Source: Caccovivens sp964594865
GTDB lineage: Bacteria > Bacillota > Clostridia > Christensenellales > UBA1242
DNA: 64,000 bases
Direction of reading: 5' to 3'
Assembly (NCBI GenBank): GCA_964594865.1
Contig: CAZQMZ010000004.1
Coordinates: 1-64,000 of the forward strand
Part shown: positions 31,765-46,700 of the stretch, piece by piece
How the letters are laid out: every line of letters starts with the position of its first letter
How positions within the stretch are numbered: position 1 is the first letter of the stretch
The notes under the pieces: model-generated
Database searches by the model: none
The model's input: the letters and a program-made list of their open reading frames with translations, nothing else
What the model was told of the DNA's origin: nothing
Position numbers and translations under genes: made by a program

Positions 31765-34700
31765 CTATCGTTTTGCCAATTCTTCACGTGCTTTCTTACG
31801 TCTTCGATTTATCCAAATTGAAACAACCAAGACGATGATCAAGAGAAGAACGATTGCAATAATGAGGAAAATCCACCAAATGGATGACTCTCCACGTGTG
31901 ATTGTGGCATAACTTGTCACAACTCCGAACAAGCCGTCATATCTTGTTTCACTGTAAACTTGTGCAAGACTTATTCCCAGAATTGAATGGTTGTTGAAAT
32001 TGAATGTTCCGCCGAAAGGATTTTCTTCCGTTCCGATTGGCGTCCAAAACTTTTCCGAAAGATTGAGATTGTTCATGACGATATATGCGCAGTCTCGGTA
32101 TCTCAATCCGTTGGAACTGAATTCTCCGCTATTGACAAGTTTCATCATCAAAACCAAATCTTCAATCGTGTAAATTCGGAATGGATCGCTTGCAGTGCCA
32201 CTTCCTTGGAAGACATCACTCACTTCAGTGTCTTCCCACATCAATCTTGTGAAGACGATGTATATGCTGATCGTGCCGGCTATGTCATTTGAATCAAGAA
32301 AATCTGCGCTGAGAGAAATCAATCCATCTGAATATTCCAAATCAATGATTTGCCCCATGCTGTTCAAATATACTCTGGACACTTGATACCTTGGATTTTC
32401 AACCACAGAAAATTCAATTGTTCCTTCACGTGCAACGTCGACCTGAGTGACGGTTGAACGGTTGTATCTCACATATCCCGCAGCTTGAGCATTGTTGTTG
32501 TCGGTTGCATCCGAAAGTTCCTGATCCAACAATTGGAAGAAATAAACTGACAAAATTTCATTGTTGAACTCTGGAATGATTTCAATGGTTGCAGAGCCTG
32601 TCGAAAATTCTGGCTTGACCGTGAATGTGAAATAATATAATCCATTTGAATAATTGTTCAACACGATATCAAAGTTGTCTGTCAAATCGGAGCCTTCAGT
32701 CGAAACTACTTTCCATGTGACAGCATATCCAGATCTAATCATGACAGAAATCGTCACCGTGTCTCCAACTGCAACGTCAACGCTTGTTCTGGTTTTGTTG
32801 AACGAACTTCCGCTGTAAGTTCCCAAGGTGTAATACGTCGTTGCACTGTTGATGGTCGTTGTTTGTAAGCCTACAATCAGTCCGTTTGTGCTGTCATAAC
32901 TTGAAAAGTCAAGAGTGACAGGCAAACCGGTTAGATACAGAAGCAACGTCAGTCGATTGTTTATCGTGTATGTTTGAGAAACATTTGTTGATGTTTGCAA
33001 AGTGGTTGCATTGACCCATCTTGAGAATGAATATCCTTCGCCAGGTATTGCTTGAATTGTGAAACTTGTTGTTGTGTCAACATATCCTTCTGAAAGAAGT
33101 TGTCTTGCTTGACTTGAATCTTCGACATCTTGCGTGATTGTGTATGTTGCATCTCCGCCCATCAAATAAACATTCACTTCGGCAAAATAGACCACTTGCA
33201 CAACGCATTCGACAATGTTGTCATATGAGTTTGTCGACCAAAGCAATCTGTTCGAATATGATGTGACATCTGAAAGCCAAGTGCCAGTGATTGTCTTTTG
33301 ACTTATGACAAACTTATAGAATTTATATCCATCAATTTCCGGTGCAACAAAATATATGTCATTATTGAAAGCCACTTCAATGTAATATGGTGATGAAGAA
33401 TAGAACCACGAATTGCTTGAATCCACTCCACTGACCATATCTTGCGCTGTGATGCCCGTGATGATGCTTGGAACAAAGTCAAAAGTGATGCGCGTTTTCA
33501 AATATGATTGATATAGATAGAGTGTAATTGTGAGATCTCCGTCTTGTCCGCTTGTGTTTTCCGTGAAGACATATTTTCCTGTGATTGAGTCGAGAGTATA
33601 ACCGCTTTCCAACCATGCTCCTGTCACTTGCCCAAGCGAGTCGATGTATTGCACTCCCGCACCGTTTTGATATGTGAAATATCCTTCAAAATAATGTGTG
33701 GAAGATTCAATCACAAGGTTGAGCACATTGTTGACAAAGGAAATTCTGCTGTCCAAAATTTCAATGTTGTCTGAATTGCTGATTGAAAGGTCAAGTGTGG
33801 AATTGTATTTGACATTATAAATTCTCACAAGCACATTGCCATTTTCTTTCAACTCAACAGTGTAAGTTTCTGGTGTCAAAACAATGTTTATAACCTGTAA
33901 ATCGAGATAGCCCTTGACAACAAATGTGATTTTTCCTGTATAACCGGTGTCGGTTATTGAAAGATCTTCATAAGAAACATCAAACACCAAAACATCCAAC
34001 AAATCGTTGCCTTCGGCATCGACAAATGTCGCGTTGTTGCCATAGAACCCTGCTTTGACGTATGCTGTCACAGTGAATTCGCTGTCTGTATATGCAACCA
34101 CAGTGACAGAACTATATCCGTCGCCCGATGTCCAAACTTGTCTTGTTGTGGTGGAATAGGTCACATCAATTTTTCCGCCATTGACAACTTCTCCGTTATC
34201 GACAAAGGAAATTTCAATGACGTTTTGATTTGGTGTGTAAATCGCCGTGATTTCAACCCCTGTCATTCCGCCAACAATTCCGCTGATGGCGTATATATAA
34301 AAGTCTTCACCGGTTGTGACCAAATCAATTTTTATGACATTTTCAAGATTGCTGATCAGTTTTTCAAAGACATAGCCATCGCGTGCTGTGGAAACTTTGA
34401 TGTATATCACGTCGTTTGTGTAAGCAATCACTTGGAAATTCCTTGAAGATGTCCAAGTTCCATAGTGAACAGTGCTTCCAACAACATATCCATGATCATT
34501 GACATCACTTCCGTCACTTCCAACAAGAGTGAGTGAGCCAACAGAGTTGTCTTGCGAATAAGTTCCATTGATGTCAATTTGTGTGTTGAATTGGATGTAT
34601 ACAGATTGCGAAACGATGACAATATAGATGTTCTCTGCGGAAATCTGCCCCATGTCAGAAGACCTTAAAGTCACGTCCACTGTTGTGGTTGAAGCTTGAG

Positions 34701-37700
34701 TGTTTTGTTCAATATATTCAAACCCTTCACCAGTTTCATAGCCATATCCATAATATATATATCCTTCTGGCAACACAAAAGAAACTATCACGTTGACACC
34801 ATAGGCAAGTGTAATGGATGTCACAGGGACATCGTCATAAAGAATTTCTGCTTCCGTCAAAGTGTAGACATCAACAAGATCGCCGTTTGCATTATAGACC
34901 TGACTGAAAATATATGTCGCAAGATTGATTTCATACTCACCTTCGGAAAAGATTGCATAGATTGTTTCACTTTGAGAGATTTGATAGGTGAGCGGATTTT
35001 CTGTCTCCCACTGAGTTTCACCGTCCTTGCTCCATGTTGAAAATGTGCCACGTGCCTCAATAGCACGAAGTTCAACATATTCTCCAAATGCAACTTCCAG
35101 TGTTGTGTAAGACGAATCTCCATACAAAATTTCCGCCGTGTTTCCGGACGATTCAATTCGCTCTCCGTTTTCACCGTATGTGATCACCACCACAGTGATT
35201 GTGAACATTGTTGCTTTGGAGTTGATGTTAATCGTTCCGTCATTTTTGATGTCGGTCACGGTGAAGCGATAATATCCCGCCCAAGAACCTTCTTCAACAA
35301 GTTCACAAGTGATTGTGAAGCCCGTGTCACCTGCATCAAAATTGTCGAATTCATAGCCATATATATACGAAACATAGAATTGGAATGTGTTGCCAGTCAA
35401 CACTTCAAATGTTGTTGTCGATTGATTAAAACCGCCAACAATCAATTGACTCACAACACTTGAATCGCTGAAATTTATCGTCACTGCATTTCTTCTTGCT
35501 TCTTCAACAACAGTGAACGATGTGTCTTGATTGATTCCGGAAATTTGCAAGGTCAAAATGTTTTCGTCTTCAATCTCGGTTATCAGCAAGCCTTCACTTC
35601 CAGAATATTGATAACTACTTACAACATAACCATCAATTAGAGTTATAACCAATTTGATTGTCTTGCCTGTCGCAACAGTGAAAACCCCACCTGTTCCAGT
35701 AATTTCTTCTTCACCGTCGTCTGTCACATCATACATGACAACGCTTGCAATGTTTGTTCCAGAAATTGTCACACTGTTTTCATTGGCGCTCACAGGAACA
35801 GTCACTTCGATGTCGCTTGCTGGCATTGTCAATGTCACAACGACATCATTGTTTTGATATACAGCTGAGAAATAGTTTCCGAAATCTCCCCAATTTGTCA
35901 AAAGTGTATAGCCCGTATTTGCACTGACAGTGAACGAAACGGTGGCATTATATTCCACAGTTGCGGTGTATGTGAAAGTTGCTTCGTCATATGTGAATGT
36001 CAAGTCGTCGCTGACAATTGTGCTGTTTGGAGAATAGATCGTCAAAGTGTATGTTCGAATTCGCCAATATGCAACCAAAGTATGATCTTCTTCAGTTGAA
36101 ACAATCGTCACAGAAGTCACAGGATCTCCATTCGAAAAAGTCCAATATACAAATTCGTATCCTTCACGTGTTGGAACAGGAAGATTGTCATAGCTTTGTC
36201 CAAAGGTCACTGTTATGTATGTCGTTTCGCACACTCCTTCATTTGCATTAAAATAGACCTTAACTTCTTTCGCTTCAAATTCTGGAGTCAATGTGATGTC
36301 GATGTATCTGGCATTCGTTGAAGAGTTTCCCAGAAGTGAAGTGAAATATGTGCTGGCAAAATCATCAATTAAAATTAAAGGTTCTCCAATATAAATTCCT
36401 GTGAAATCATAGCCATATCTTTTGATGTCAGCAAGCACTGAAAGTGTGTAATTTTGAAGGTCAAAATAATTGACTGTCCACAAATATATGTTTTCAGTTG
36501 ACGTCTGAGTGAAATTGCTGTTGTTTATATCTGCATCAGCGCAATCGGTCAAATCAAGATATATGTTGATTTGTTGAACATAAAATCTCACCGAAATGTC
36601 TGTGTCTTCTGTCAAAATTATTGTGATGACATAAGAATTTCCGTTGACTGTGACATTTGAGATTTCTGTTTGTCCATTGAAGAAACCATAATATGAATAA
36701 TGATCATTTGCAGTTGCAACAATCTTGAAGGTTGTGCCATAAAGAAATTCGTTGTTTCCACTTAAATTAATTACTTCTTCAGATTCGTCATCATTTACGA
36801 GATAGACTGTCACCGTTCCACAAGCAGAATTGTCAGTGCCGTTTTCGTCTTGCACGGAAACAGTCAAAGAATAGGAATTTATCTCCCAATTTGCTGTGAA
36901 AGTGATTGAAAGATATCCGTCGTTGAAGTTGCTATCTTCGAGATAATAAAGTCCAAACAAATTGTTCTCATCTTCCAAAAGTGCCTTAATCAAGTTCACA
37001 GTCGACTCGTTGTTGGAAACAATGATGTTGTATGTGCCCTCCACAACTGAAAGAGAATATGTTGAAATCAAGTTATCCAAAAATGTCTGTTGAGTTGCGC
37101 TCAAGCTTTCAAAATTCATTGTCCAATAAAGGAAACGATATCCTTCACGTGTTGGAGATGTTGGAAAACTTGCTGAACTTGAAGAAGAATTGTCTGTCAA
37201 GGAAGATCTTGAAGTGAAAGGATAGGACAATTCGGACAAGAGATTGGAAACTCCTGTCGAAACTTCTTCTCCAACTTCTGCGTTCAAATCAAATGTCACT
37301 TGAATTTCGACCGCCAAAATTGCCCCCAAAACATATGGTGAAATGGTGTAATTCTCGGCATCAGTTCCATCAATAGTGAACGTCACAACAAGATTGGTTC
37401 CAGGAAGATGGGTGGAATAAGTAGCACCTGTCAACGAAACGATGTCGCCATAAAGAATTCCTGAAACTGTGAGAAGGCCTATGCCTGTGACATCAGAATT
37501 TCCGTCATATTTTTTGGTGAAGATTGTCTGCAAATCTGTCACGCCGTCCGCTGCACTATACGTGAGTTCTTTTTGCAAAATCACCAAATTTGCAGGACTT
37601 TCTTGTCGAATGTTGTCCACCAAATATTCATTAATGAGAAAATCGCTTGCACTATAGGTGAAACGCAATTCATATACTCCCACTTTCAAATTGCCAGAAG

Positions 37701-40700
37701 AAGAATAACTTGCGTTCAAAACTGAAATTGAGATTGAGACACTACTGTTTTCGCTTATATATTGCTCAACATCAAAATCGGCCTCATAACTCCAAGTTAT
37801 GTAATCTATGTTGAACGAACCATAGGTGTAATATTGTGTGTTTATCACAACAGTAATCATAGCCATTGTGATAGAACCCGACAAAGAGCCACCATTTTCT
37901 GTCGACAGATTCAATTTATAGTTTGATGTGCCATTGCCTTGAAGTTCGGCTGTGACTGTGTATCCAGTTCCAACATAAATTGCAAGACTATCTCCGTCCC
38001 AGAATTTCACTTCAACGGTGACGTCACTGTCCACAATTCCGCTGACAACGCCACTTGATGCAGAATATTGATAAACCGCTTCGGCGTTGTTGAACGCATT
38101 TGTTATGGTGCTTTCTGCAAAATAGAGATTTCTTGGAGTGATTTCAAGAACGAAAGCATATATTCCACCACTCTTTCCCATTCTCACATCATGTGTGGTG
38201 GATGATGCCCCGCTTGCATAGATGTAATAACTCCCCACATCCTTGCCCGTGCTTGCAAATGTCAAAGTTGCGGACAAGCCTTGCACAACCGCTGATGAAG
38301 AATAAGCCGTATAGACGCCATTGGAAAGAGTGTAGAACGCAAGAGAGAATGAAACAGAAGAATTCCAATCTGCGGTATACAAAACAATCTGCCATTTTCC
38401 TTCGGAATTGTCATACATCAACTGAATGTTGGTGTATTCGTTGCCGTCATATTCCATTGTCATGGTGGAAAATTCATCGTCTTCGCTTCCTTCCACAAGC
38501 ACATAGAGAATTTGTCCTTGAACGCTTGTGATTGCAAATGCTCCGTTGTCACTCGAGTCTATGACGGTGACAATATAGTTTGTGGAAGAGTATTCTCCGT
38601 TAGTAATGCGATAATATCCAATTTCCGTTGAAGAAGAATTTCTTGTCAAAGTCAAATCCACATTTTCATAGAGCGGTGATGTGGCGGTGTATGGCACATC
38701 TGTTCCGTTCAGTGTTGTGCCATATTCCACCGAAATTTGCCCGTCAGTCTCAAAGGTTACGTTGAATGTATATGGATTGATTGTGATTTGCCCTTCATAC
38801 TTTGTGATTGAATAGTTTGAGCCACTCATTATGTTGGAAATTTCAATGGTGTAAGTGCCGGCATACACATATCCAAGTGAAGATGTTGTTGGCAATGCGT
38901 TTGAAGAGTCATAGATTGTGATTTGAAGAGAATAATAGGATGTCGAAATTGTTGATGAGCCACTCGTCACGGTGATATAATTTGCAATTCCGGTCAAAGT
39001 GCCGTTGGAATAAATCAAATCTCCATATGTGAATGTGGTTTCTGAAAGATTTATTGTTGCAGTTGCATAAGTGATTTCTCCGGTGCTTAAAGTAGTGTAG
39101 TCCAACTGATAATTCACTGCATCATCGCCAATGACTGACAGAGTGATTGTCTTTCCGGTTCCAACATTTGCGTCAGTGAAACGCACATAAATGCTGACAT
39201 CATCATCTTCAAGACCAATCGATGAGCCATTTGAATATTCGCTCACTGTCATTATGGTTGTTGCATCATATGTCTTTGAGAAAGTGATGTCACTTGTTGT
39301 GATTGTCGCCTTTTCAATCTCAAAATAATATGACGTTATAAACACAACTGCCACATAACCGGTTGCCGAAGCACTTAGGCTCAAAAGATAACTACCCGCA
39401 TTTTTGAATGTTGTTGTGCTTGAGCCATAGAATACCGAAAAAGCCTCCAAGCTCACATCATTCACTGTAGATCCGTTTTGATCGGTGAATTCAAGCTCAA
39501 CTGTTTTGTTGTCAATCGAAAGCGTTGGTGTTCCTCCGGCCGTCAGTGTCGCTGTTATTGTGTGTGACTCTCCGTCGTAAACAATCGACAATAGGTCTTC
39601 ATCTTTCAAAGTGATGTAAAGAATTGCGCTTGTGTCGTCGACAATATAGAAACCGTTGTTGTCTTCTGGAACAACCACAATCACACTGCCGTTTGAAACG
39701 CAGATGTTGTTTGTGTTGGTGTTGGTGCTGTCAAGTGCAAAGTCATATTGTCCCGTTGTGTCTCCGTCCGTCAGTGGGTCACCGTCATCATCCACAACTT
39801 GAAGATAGATTGTGAGTTCGTCGCCCGTTGCGGTGACTGTTTGGTCCAAAGTGTAATATGATGCAATCGCAGAGCCGACAATTTGTGTGACATAGTTTTC
39901 AGGAATGAGTGCAGTCACCGGCAAAGCTGTCACTTCGAATTCAGCGGACTTGATTGTCATTTCAAAATCGTTGAACCAACTGCCTTCTCCGCTGATAATA
40001 TACTCTCCTGCATAAATAAATCCGTTTGCGTTGCTTCCAACACTTCCAGGTGATGAAAGAGACAGTGAATATTGCATGGTGTAATATCCACTTGTCAACA
40101 GCGACAGAACATCATTATTTTCGCCATCAACAACACTGTCAATGCTGACATAGTTTTCAAAATTCGCTGTTGAAATTGTTCCATAAGTGAACTCATCTTG
40201 ACTGACTTTCAAAGTCAAAGTTGCACTAAGTTTCGTGATTGTTCCTGTCAAATTTGAAGTCGACAATTTGAAATTGTTGACATTCAAAGACGAATCTGAC
40301 GATGCGTATAATCTCAAAGTCACACCCCATGTGCCTACGTGTGAAGATTCATATGTCGCCACAATTTGCAAGCCGTCATAAATTTGCAAACCGTCATATT
40401 CTGCCACATCAATTGTGTCTGTGTTGGTTCCGTCATAAACTTTTGAAAGAGCAAGATTGGAAACGTCAATCTCAATTTGGTTTATGACAAACTGATAAAT
40501 CGACTGCATATCCACAGAAGAATAATATTTTGAAAATGTTCCAACTCCAAATTGGAAGGTGTATGTTCCAGCATTGACAGCCGTTGAAAGCTGTTCTGTC
40601 TGGAAGAAATATGCCGTCACTTCGCTTAAATGTTGTTTCAAAATTGACAATGTTTCACCTTCAATTATGTCACCCGTGTTTAAATCATAGAGTGTCAACT

Positions 40701-43700
40701 CAAGAGTGATTTGTGAATCGTCCGCTCCCGTGATGACAAGCTCCAAATCGTTGGTCAATTTGACAGTATATCCGCCTGTCAGAAAAGCTGCAGAAACAAC
40801 CTGCTCATCAAAACTCAATCTCAACGTCGAACTTGCCGTAATTGTGAATGTTCCAACTGCTGTGGTTTGACCAGCGCTAGTTAAGCCGTTTTCATCATAA
40901 AGTGTGGTTTCACCATATTTGAAAATATAGTTGCTGTTTTGAGCGATTGTCGATGACAAGAAAATGTCATAGTCTCCCACATCTTCGCCCGATTCACGAG
41001 TCAAGTAAATTGTGATACTCTCATAAGTTTGAGTGATGTATATTGTTTTGTCAAGTGAAGTTTCGACGCCATTGAAAACTTTTGATGAATCCAAGTCATA
41101 ATCTTGCAAATCAATTTCAAGTGGAGTGATTGTGAAAGCGAAATAATAATAATCTTCTTGCGAGTTGTATGAAATCCCCGAAAGTTGAAGACTTCCTGAA
41201 ACGTCAAAAACCTCACTATTGAAAATCAAACGAATTTCATACTCTCCAACATCTGTCATTGATGTGACAAGCTGATTGTTAAGATAGATTTCAATGGTTG
41301 CATAGTCATTTTCAAGATAGTTTATTTCCAATGTGCCAGCTTCTTCGCTGTAAGAATCGCTATTTCTATCCCATATTTGCATGGACGCTTCAACCGACCA
41401 AGAATAGATGTAATCACTGTTTGAATATGTTCCACTCACAATGTCACCAACTTCCAGTCCAGTGATTTGCAATCTCATAAATTCGACATCAAAATCAACA
41501 TTTCTTGTGACAACTTTCACTGTGGAGTCATCAAAACAATCGACATATTCCGATTTCATGGTTGCTGTCACAACAATTCGATAACTTCCAGAATCATCAA
41601 CCATCCCGCCGTTTGCAAATGTGTATGATTCGCCGGAAGTCAAAAGTTCATATTCATCTGTGTTTTCATTAAGTTTATACCAAGTGAAAGAATATTCATA
41701 TAGCGTCGTGTTTGTGTTGTATAGAGTGAAGATGTCGGTATAATATAATTGCGTCACAGAAGAAATTGTGTTGTAATAATAATACATAAATTGAGAAAGA
41801 GTGATTGTCAGTTCTGTGTGCCATCTCACATCCGCATAAATTGGTGAGAAGATGTTGGAGTAATATCCCACATATTCGCCGTCGCTTCCTGTGAACAAAT
41901 CTTCAAAAGCAACTCCGTTCACTGTCAAAACGGCCGTTCCAAAATTCAATTCGCTTGGATAAGTGAAATCGTCAATAGTTGTTTCTCCAAGTTTGATGAA
42001 GGTATATTCAATGCTTCCAACAGGTGTGTATGAGACAGGATAGTTATATGAGAAATTCACGCGCACCAAATCGGTGTAAATGGCGTCAAGCTCGACATAT
42101 GCCATTTCATCCCCATTGTCCTCCACTGTCACTGCGATGTATTGTGATGTGTCAGATCTTTCGACTGTGTCTTCATCGTCGTCCCAAAGCATTATGAGAG
42201 TGAGATTTGCACTGCTTTCCATTGTGCCGTCAACACCCGTTTCGGTGAATTCACCTTGGATCCATTTATAAAGCCCGATATAATCTCCAACCATTTTTGT
42301 AGTGTTGAAGACCACTTCTGTGACAAGCTTGTTGACATAGAGAGAAAGTTGTCCGTTTGCTTGACTTAAAATTTGCAACAAAGTCACATCTCCAACAATG
42401 ACTGTGTCAAGATCACTTTCCGATAGATTTAAATAGATTTCGCCGGAATCGTCTTCAAGGTCATAATAAATTCCTTGAACGCCAACCGTTTCAAAATTAA
42501 TGCCAGCGCTGGTCAAATCTTCATAAGTCTGCACGCTGTCTGTTATGGTGAGATATTTCATCGACAGAGTGACAAGTGCAACATCATCCACTCTCTTGAT
42601 TGTGAACGAAGAGGATGTGATAAGTTTGAATCTGTTGGTTATGTCGGAATAATACACAATATCATTGCTGGTATATTGATATAAAACACTGACATCCGAG
42701 AAGAAAAGATAGTTTTTAAAATCGGTGAATGTGAAAACTGTGTCGGCGCCATATTGTCCGCCATTGGATGTGAACAGTTCGGCATAAACATACAAACTGT
42801 TGCCGACAGAATAATATATGTCGCCATACACAATCTCCGATTGATCGCTTCCAACCCAAGCAATTTGCCTTGTTGAATCTTCATAGTCCGAAGAATAATA
42901 GACATATGTTTCCAAATTCTCAACAGTCAAAATTTGTGGGAAAATATACCCCATCACGCCGTCCATTATGATGTAATATGTGCTTCCGCTTGAAGAAACG
43001 TCATAGTTGTCCAAAAGTGAAGAATAGGAGAGATATAACCTTATGGAATAACTTCCCCTTGCGCTCAAAGAGATTCCGTCCAAAGATGTCGAAATGACGA
43101 TGTTTGAAATGGTTATAATTTCGCTACTGTTAACCCCTGTGATTGAGCCCAGAGAATAATAACTATCAAGATACACCGAAGCACTGCTGTTTGAAAAGTC
43201 ATAGTATGCAAAGAAGATTGTGTTTTCTTCAATTTCTTGAACAATTTCGGCGTTTTCTTCTGCTTCTATAAATTCGATGTAATCGCCATACGTCCATTCT
43301 TTGTAAGTGCGCACTTCGTCGCCGTCATTGGTGTCCATGAGAAGATAATATTTTGTCATGAGATATTTATATGTTGCCAAATAAAGTTCGTCGCCCGATA
43401 AAGATGAAATAATTTCTTCTCCCAAAGTGTTGACAGCAAAATTATACAATCCTTCAAGAGAATTGACCGAACTCAATGTGCTGTTTATGCTGGCATCCAA
43501 AAACGGTTGCATAATTCTTTTGATGTTGGATACATAGATGCTTGAAAGAACGGAATCAGAAAGGTCTTCCAAAGACAAAGTTAAAGACGCTTTTGAAACA
43601 GTGACATAAATGGTGATTGAGACAGAGAAAACTGTCCCGACATTCATATAGGTTGCAGTGTCGGTGATTGTGTATGTGAAAGTGAGAGAATATGTCCCAG

Positions 43701-46700
43701 CATTTCTGACTGTGAAAGATTGGAACGAGTTGTCTATGACAGCATTTCCTATTGTTGTCAAGGTGAAATTGCTCTCCACAGTGTCGCTTGTCGGCGAGAA
43801 CGAAACAGTGTTGTCACTCACATTCACTACAATTCCAGAAGAAGAATAATTGTCGACACTGAAATAGTCAGCAAGATAAATCGTGTGATCTGTTCCGTCA
43901 TAAACCAAGCCCGAAATGGTGTTGCTCGACAAAGACAAGGAATAATATTCACTCTCCACGCTCCACATTGCATAGAGTGTGAGAACCGGTGTGGTGACAT
44001 CATTTCCAAAGGCAAAGGAGAGCAAACTGTTGTTGAAGACGGTGTCGTTTGAAACAACCACCATTGATTGTCCGCTGATCAAATACCACCCTTCAAAAAC
44101 GAAGCCTTCACGCACCGGCGTTGGAAGTCCAGAGTTATTAAGAAGTGTGGCAAAAGTTTGGTCATAAGTCAAAGAATAGGTTTCGGTTTCATTGTAATTG
44201 TCTCCAACCGTGCCCCCGTTGGCGTTGAAAGTTATGTTGTATGTGTTTGCCGTCCACCTTGCATAAAGAGTCAACAGACTTGATGTGTTTGAATATGAAT
44301 AAGTTTCAGTTGAATCGTATTGCCATTCGCGTGAAGCATTTGTATAGCCAGTCATGTTTTCCACCAACACACCATTGTCGTCGATGAGAATGTCATCTCC
44401 ACCTTCTGTCAGCGTCCAGCCTATGAAGGTATAGCCATTTCTTGAAGGATTTGAGATGATTGACGACAGACTTGAAGAATCAAATGTGGCGACAGTGATC
44501 GTGCTTCCTGTTACGGTTGCGTTGGTGTTTGACAATGTGATTGAAGTGGTGCTGGCAGTCCAACGGATATAAAAATTCACGACAATATTTGTGCTGTCAC
44601 CAATGAAATATGAAACATTTGTGGACAAGACCGTGTCTTCTGTCAAACTGCCAGAGCTGTTGCCCGTATTCCAATACCAATAGTTGTATAACGCTTTATA
44701 ATAGCCCGTTCTGTATGTGAAAAGGTTGGACAAACTCTCGCTTTCACCTTCCGGAATGATGTCATCCAGCTCGATTGATAAGCCCGAATTGAAATAGAGT
44801 TTTTCTTCCAAATAATATGTCTCGTCAGTAGTTTTATTGCCCTCTGCATCGTAAACAGTGCCACCTTTTCCGTCACCATAATCTGAAGAAGAGCCCGTTC
44901 CGGAATAAAATTCAAAAGTGATTGTTTTTTGCTTCAAGATTGGAACAACATAGACCGACCCTGCGCAAACACCATCCAAAATTGTGCTCTCTTCCATATC
45001 TTCTTGAATTTCGGTTAACCAACCTGAAATTGAAAGAGTGATTGTTCCGTCATTCGCAAAGACTTCATTTCCATTTGCGAAAGAGCTTTCATACAACACA
45101 TTCCCTTCGCTGTGTCCGTCGCTTGAATAGACGCGATAACCCACCGCATAATATCCATTCGCATAACTTCCACTCAAGTACATGGTGAGCGTGTCATCTT
45201 GAAAAGAAGTGCTGGATGAGTATGTATACGTGCCGGCGTTCATCGAAACAGAAAGTCCGCTGCTTGCCGTCGTCCGATTTGTTTCACCGTTTCCGTTATA
45301 GTCATCCACATCAATCCATGCTGACGAAGTGTCGACTGTCACGGTGACTTGCTTTTTGACATAAATGGCATAGGCATCCACCGAAAATTGCATTGTGTAT
45401 AAGCCAGAGCCTGCCGTTGCTGCAACTCCATAGAGAGAACTGAAAGAATATTCTCCATTTGAAACGAAGCGATAATATGGTGTCACGCCGTCTAAATCAT
45501 CCGAACTGCGAACAAACCAGCCCAACAAATAATAGCCATTATCACTTGTTGACGAACTCAAATTTACAGTGTCACCATATCTGACTTCGGTCAAATCTCT
45601 GTCCGAAACCTCCACCAAGGAAACAGTTGTGGTGACATCATCGCTTGTTTCTCCAGTCCCACTGTTGCTGTTAAGATACTCCAAAAGACTTGAAGAATTA
45701 TAAATTGTGCCGTTTTGTGAAATCAAATTTTCCTGTGAAAGACTTGAATAATCATAATATCTTGTGCTGAAATTTATTGAATAGTCAATTTCTTCGCAAT
45801 AAATGATGATTGTATAGCGTCCATTTGCCAAAGAATTAGAGTAATTGAGTGTGATGTAGTGCGTCAAATAACTTGCACTTGTTCCGGGATATACATAATA
45901 AAGGTTGTTCAAAGTTATGTATGTATCCAAGTTGTCTTCAAAAGTCCCCATATAATTCGTGTCTTCTTCTCCCTCACTGTTCAACACACCTATGACAGAA
46001 AATCTTATATTTCCGCCTGCGCCAAAGCTAAATTCACTACTGCTATCGGCAGAAAACTTATAATATTCCGTCGCTTCAACAGAGAAAGAAATTGTGCCAG
46101 CCTCTCCTGTTGCAACACTCTGTGAAGATGTTTCATCAGAGAAATATGCCGTTGGAGAATAAGATGCAATCGTGTTTCCGTTCTTATCAACAACAGACAA
46201 TTCAAACATTGCCATGGTATATTCAGTGACGACGCTGAGTGAACCAGTTGCGGAAGTTGTTTTGTAAACACCAGCAAATTCCATTAAAAGTTTGTTTTGA
46301 TATTCAGATGTTAGTTCTGAAGTGCCAATAGAGCTTGAATCTAACCCTGTTGGACTATTGAGATAACTTCGTGTGAAGCTGAGAGACTCGCTTTCAGTTG
46401 AAAAGAGCATAACGAAAGAGGTGAGAGAAGTGTATGTGAATGTTCCGTTCCACGTTGAATTGTCAGTCGATGACACTGTGAGTTCCAAAAGTTGAGTTTG
46501 TGTTGACGAATCCAAACTTTCTCCCAAATCAGTGAGAGTGATGGTTGTTCCAGTGCCCGTAATGCATTGGAAAAGATAATAGTTATATTGTTGATCGCCG
46601 AGAGTGTATCTCACATATACATTTGTGAGACCGTTGTTAAACACCCCACTGATAAAATATTCTGAAACCGAGAAGATGAAAGTGTGGTTCAAGAAATCGT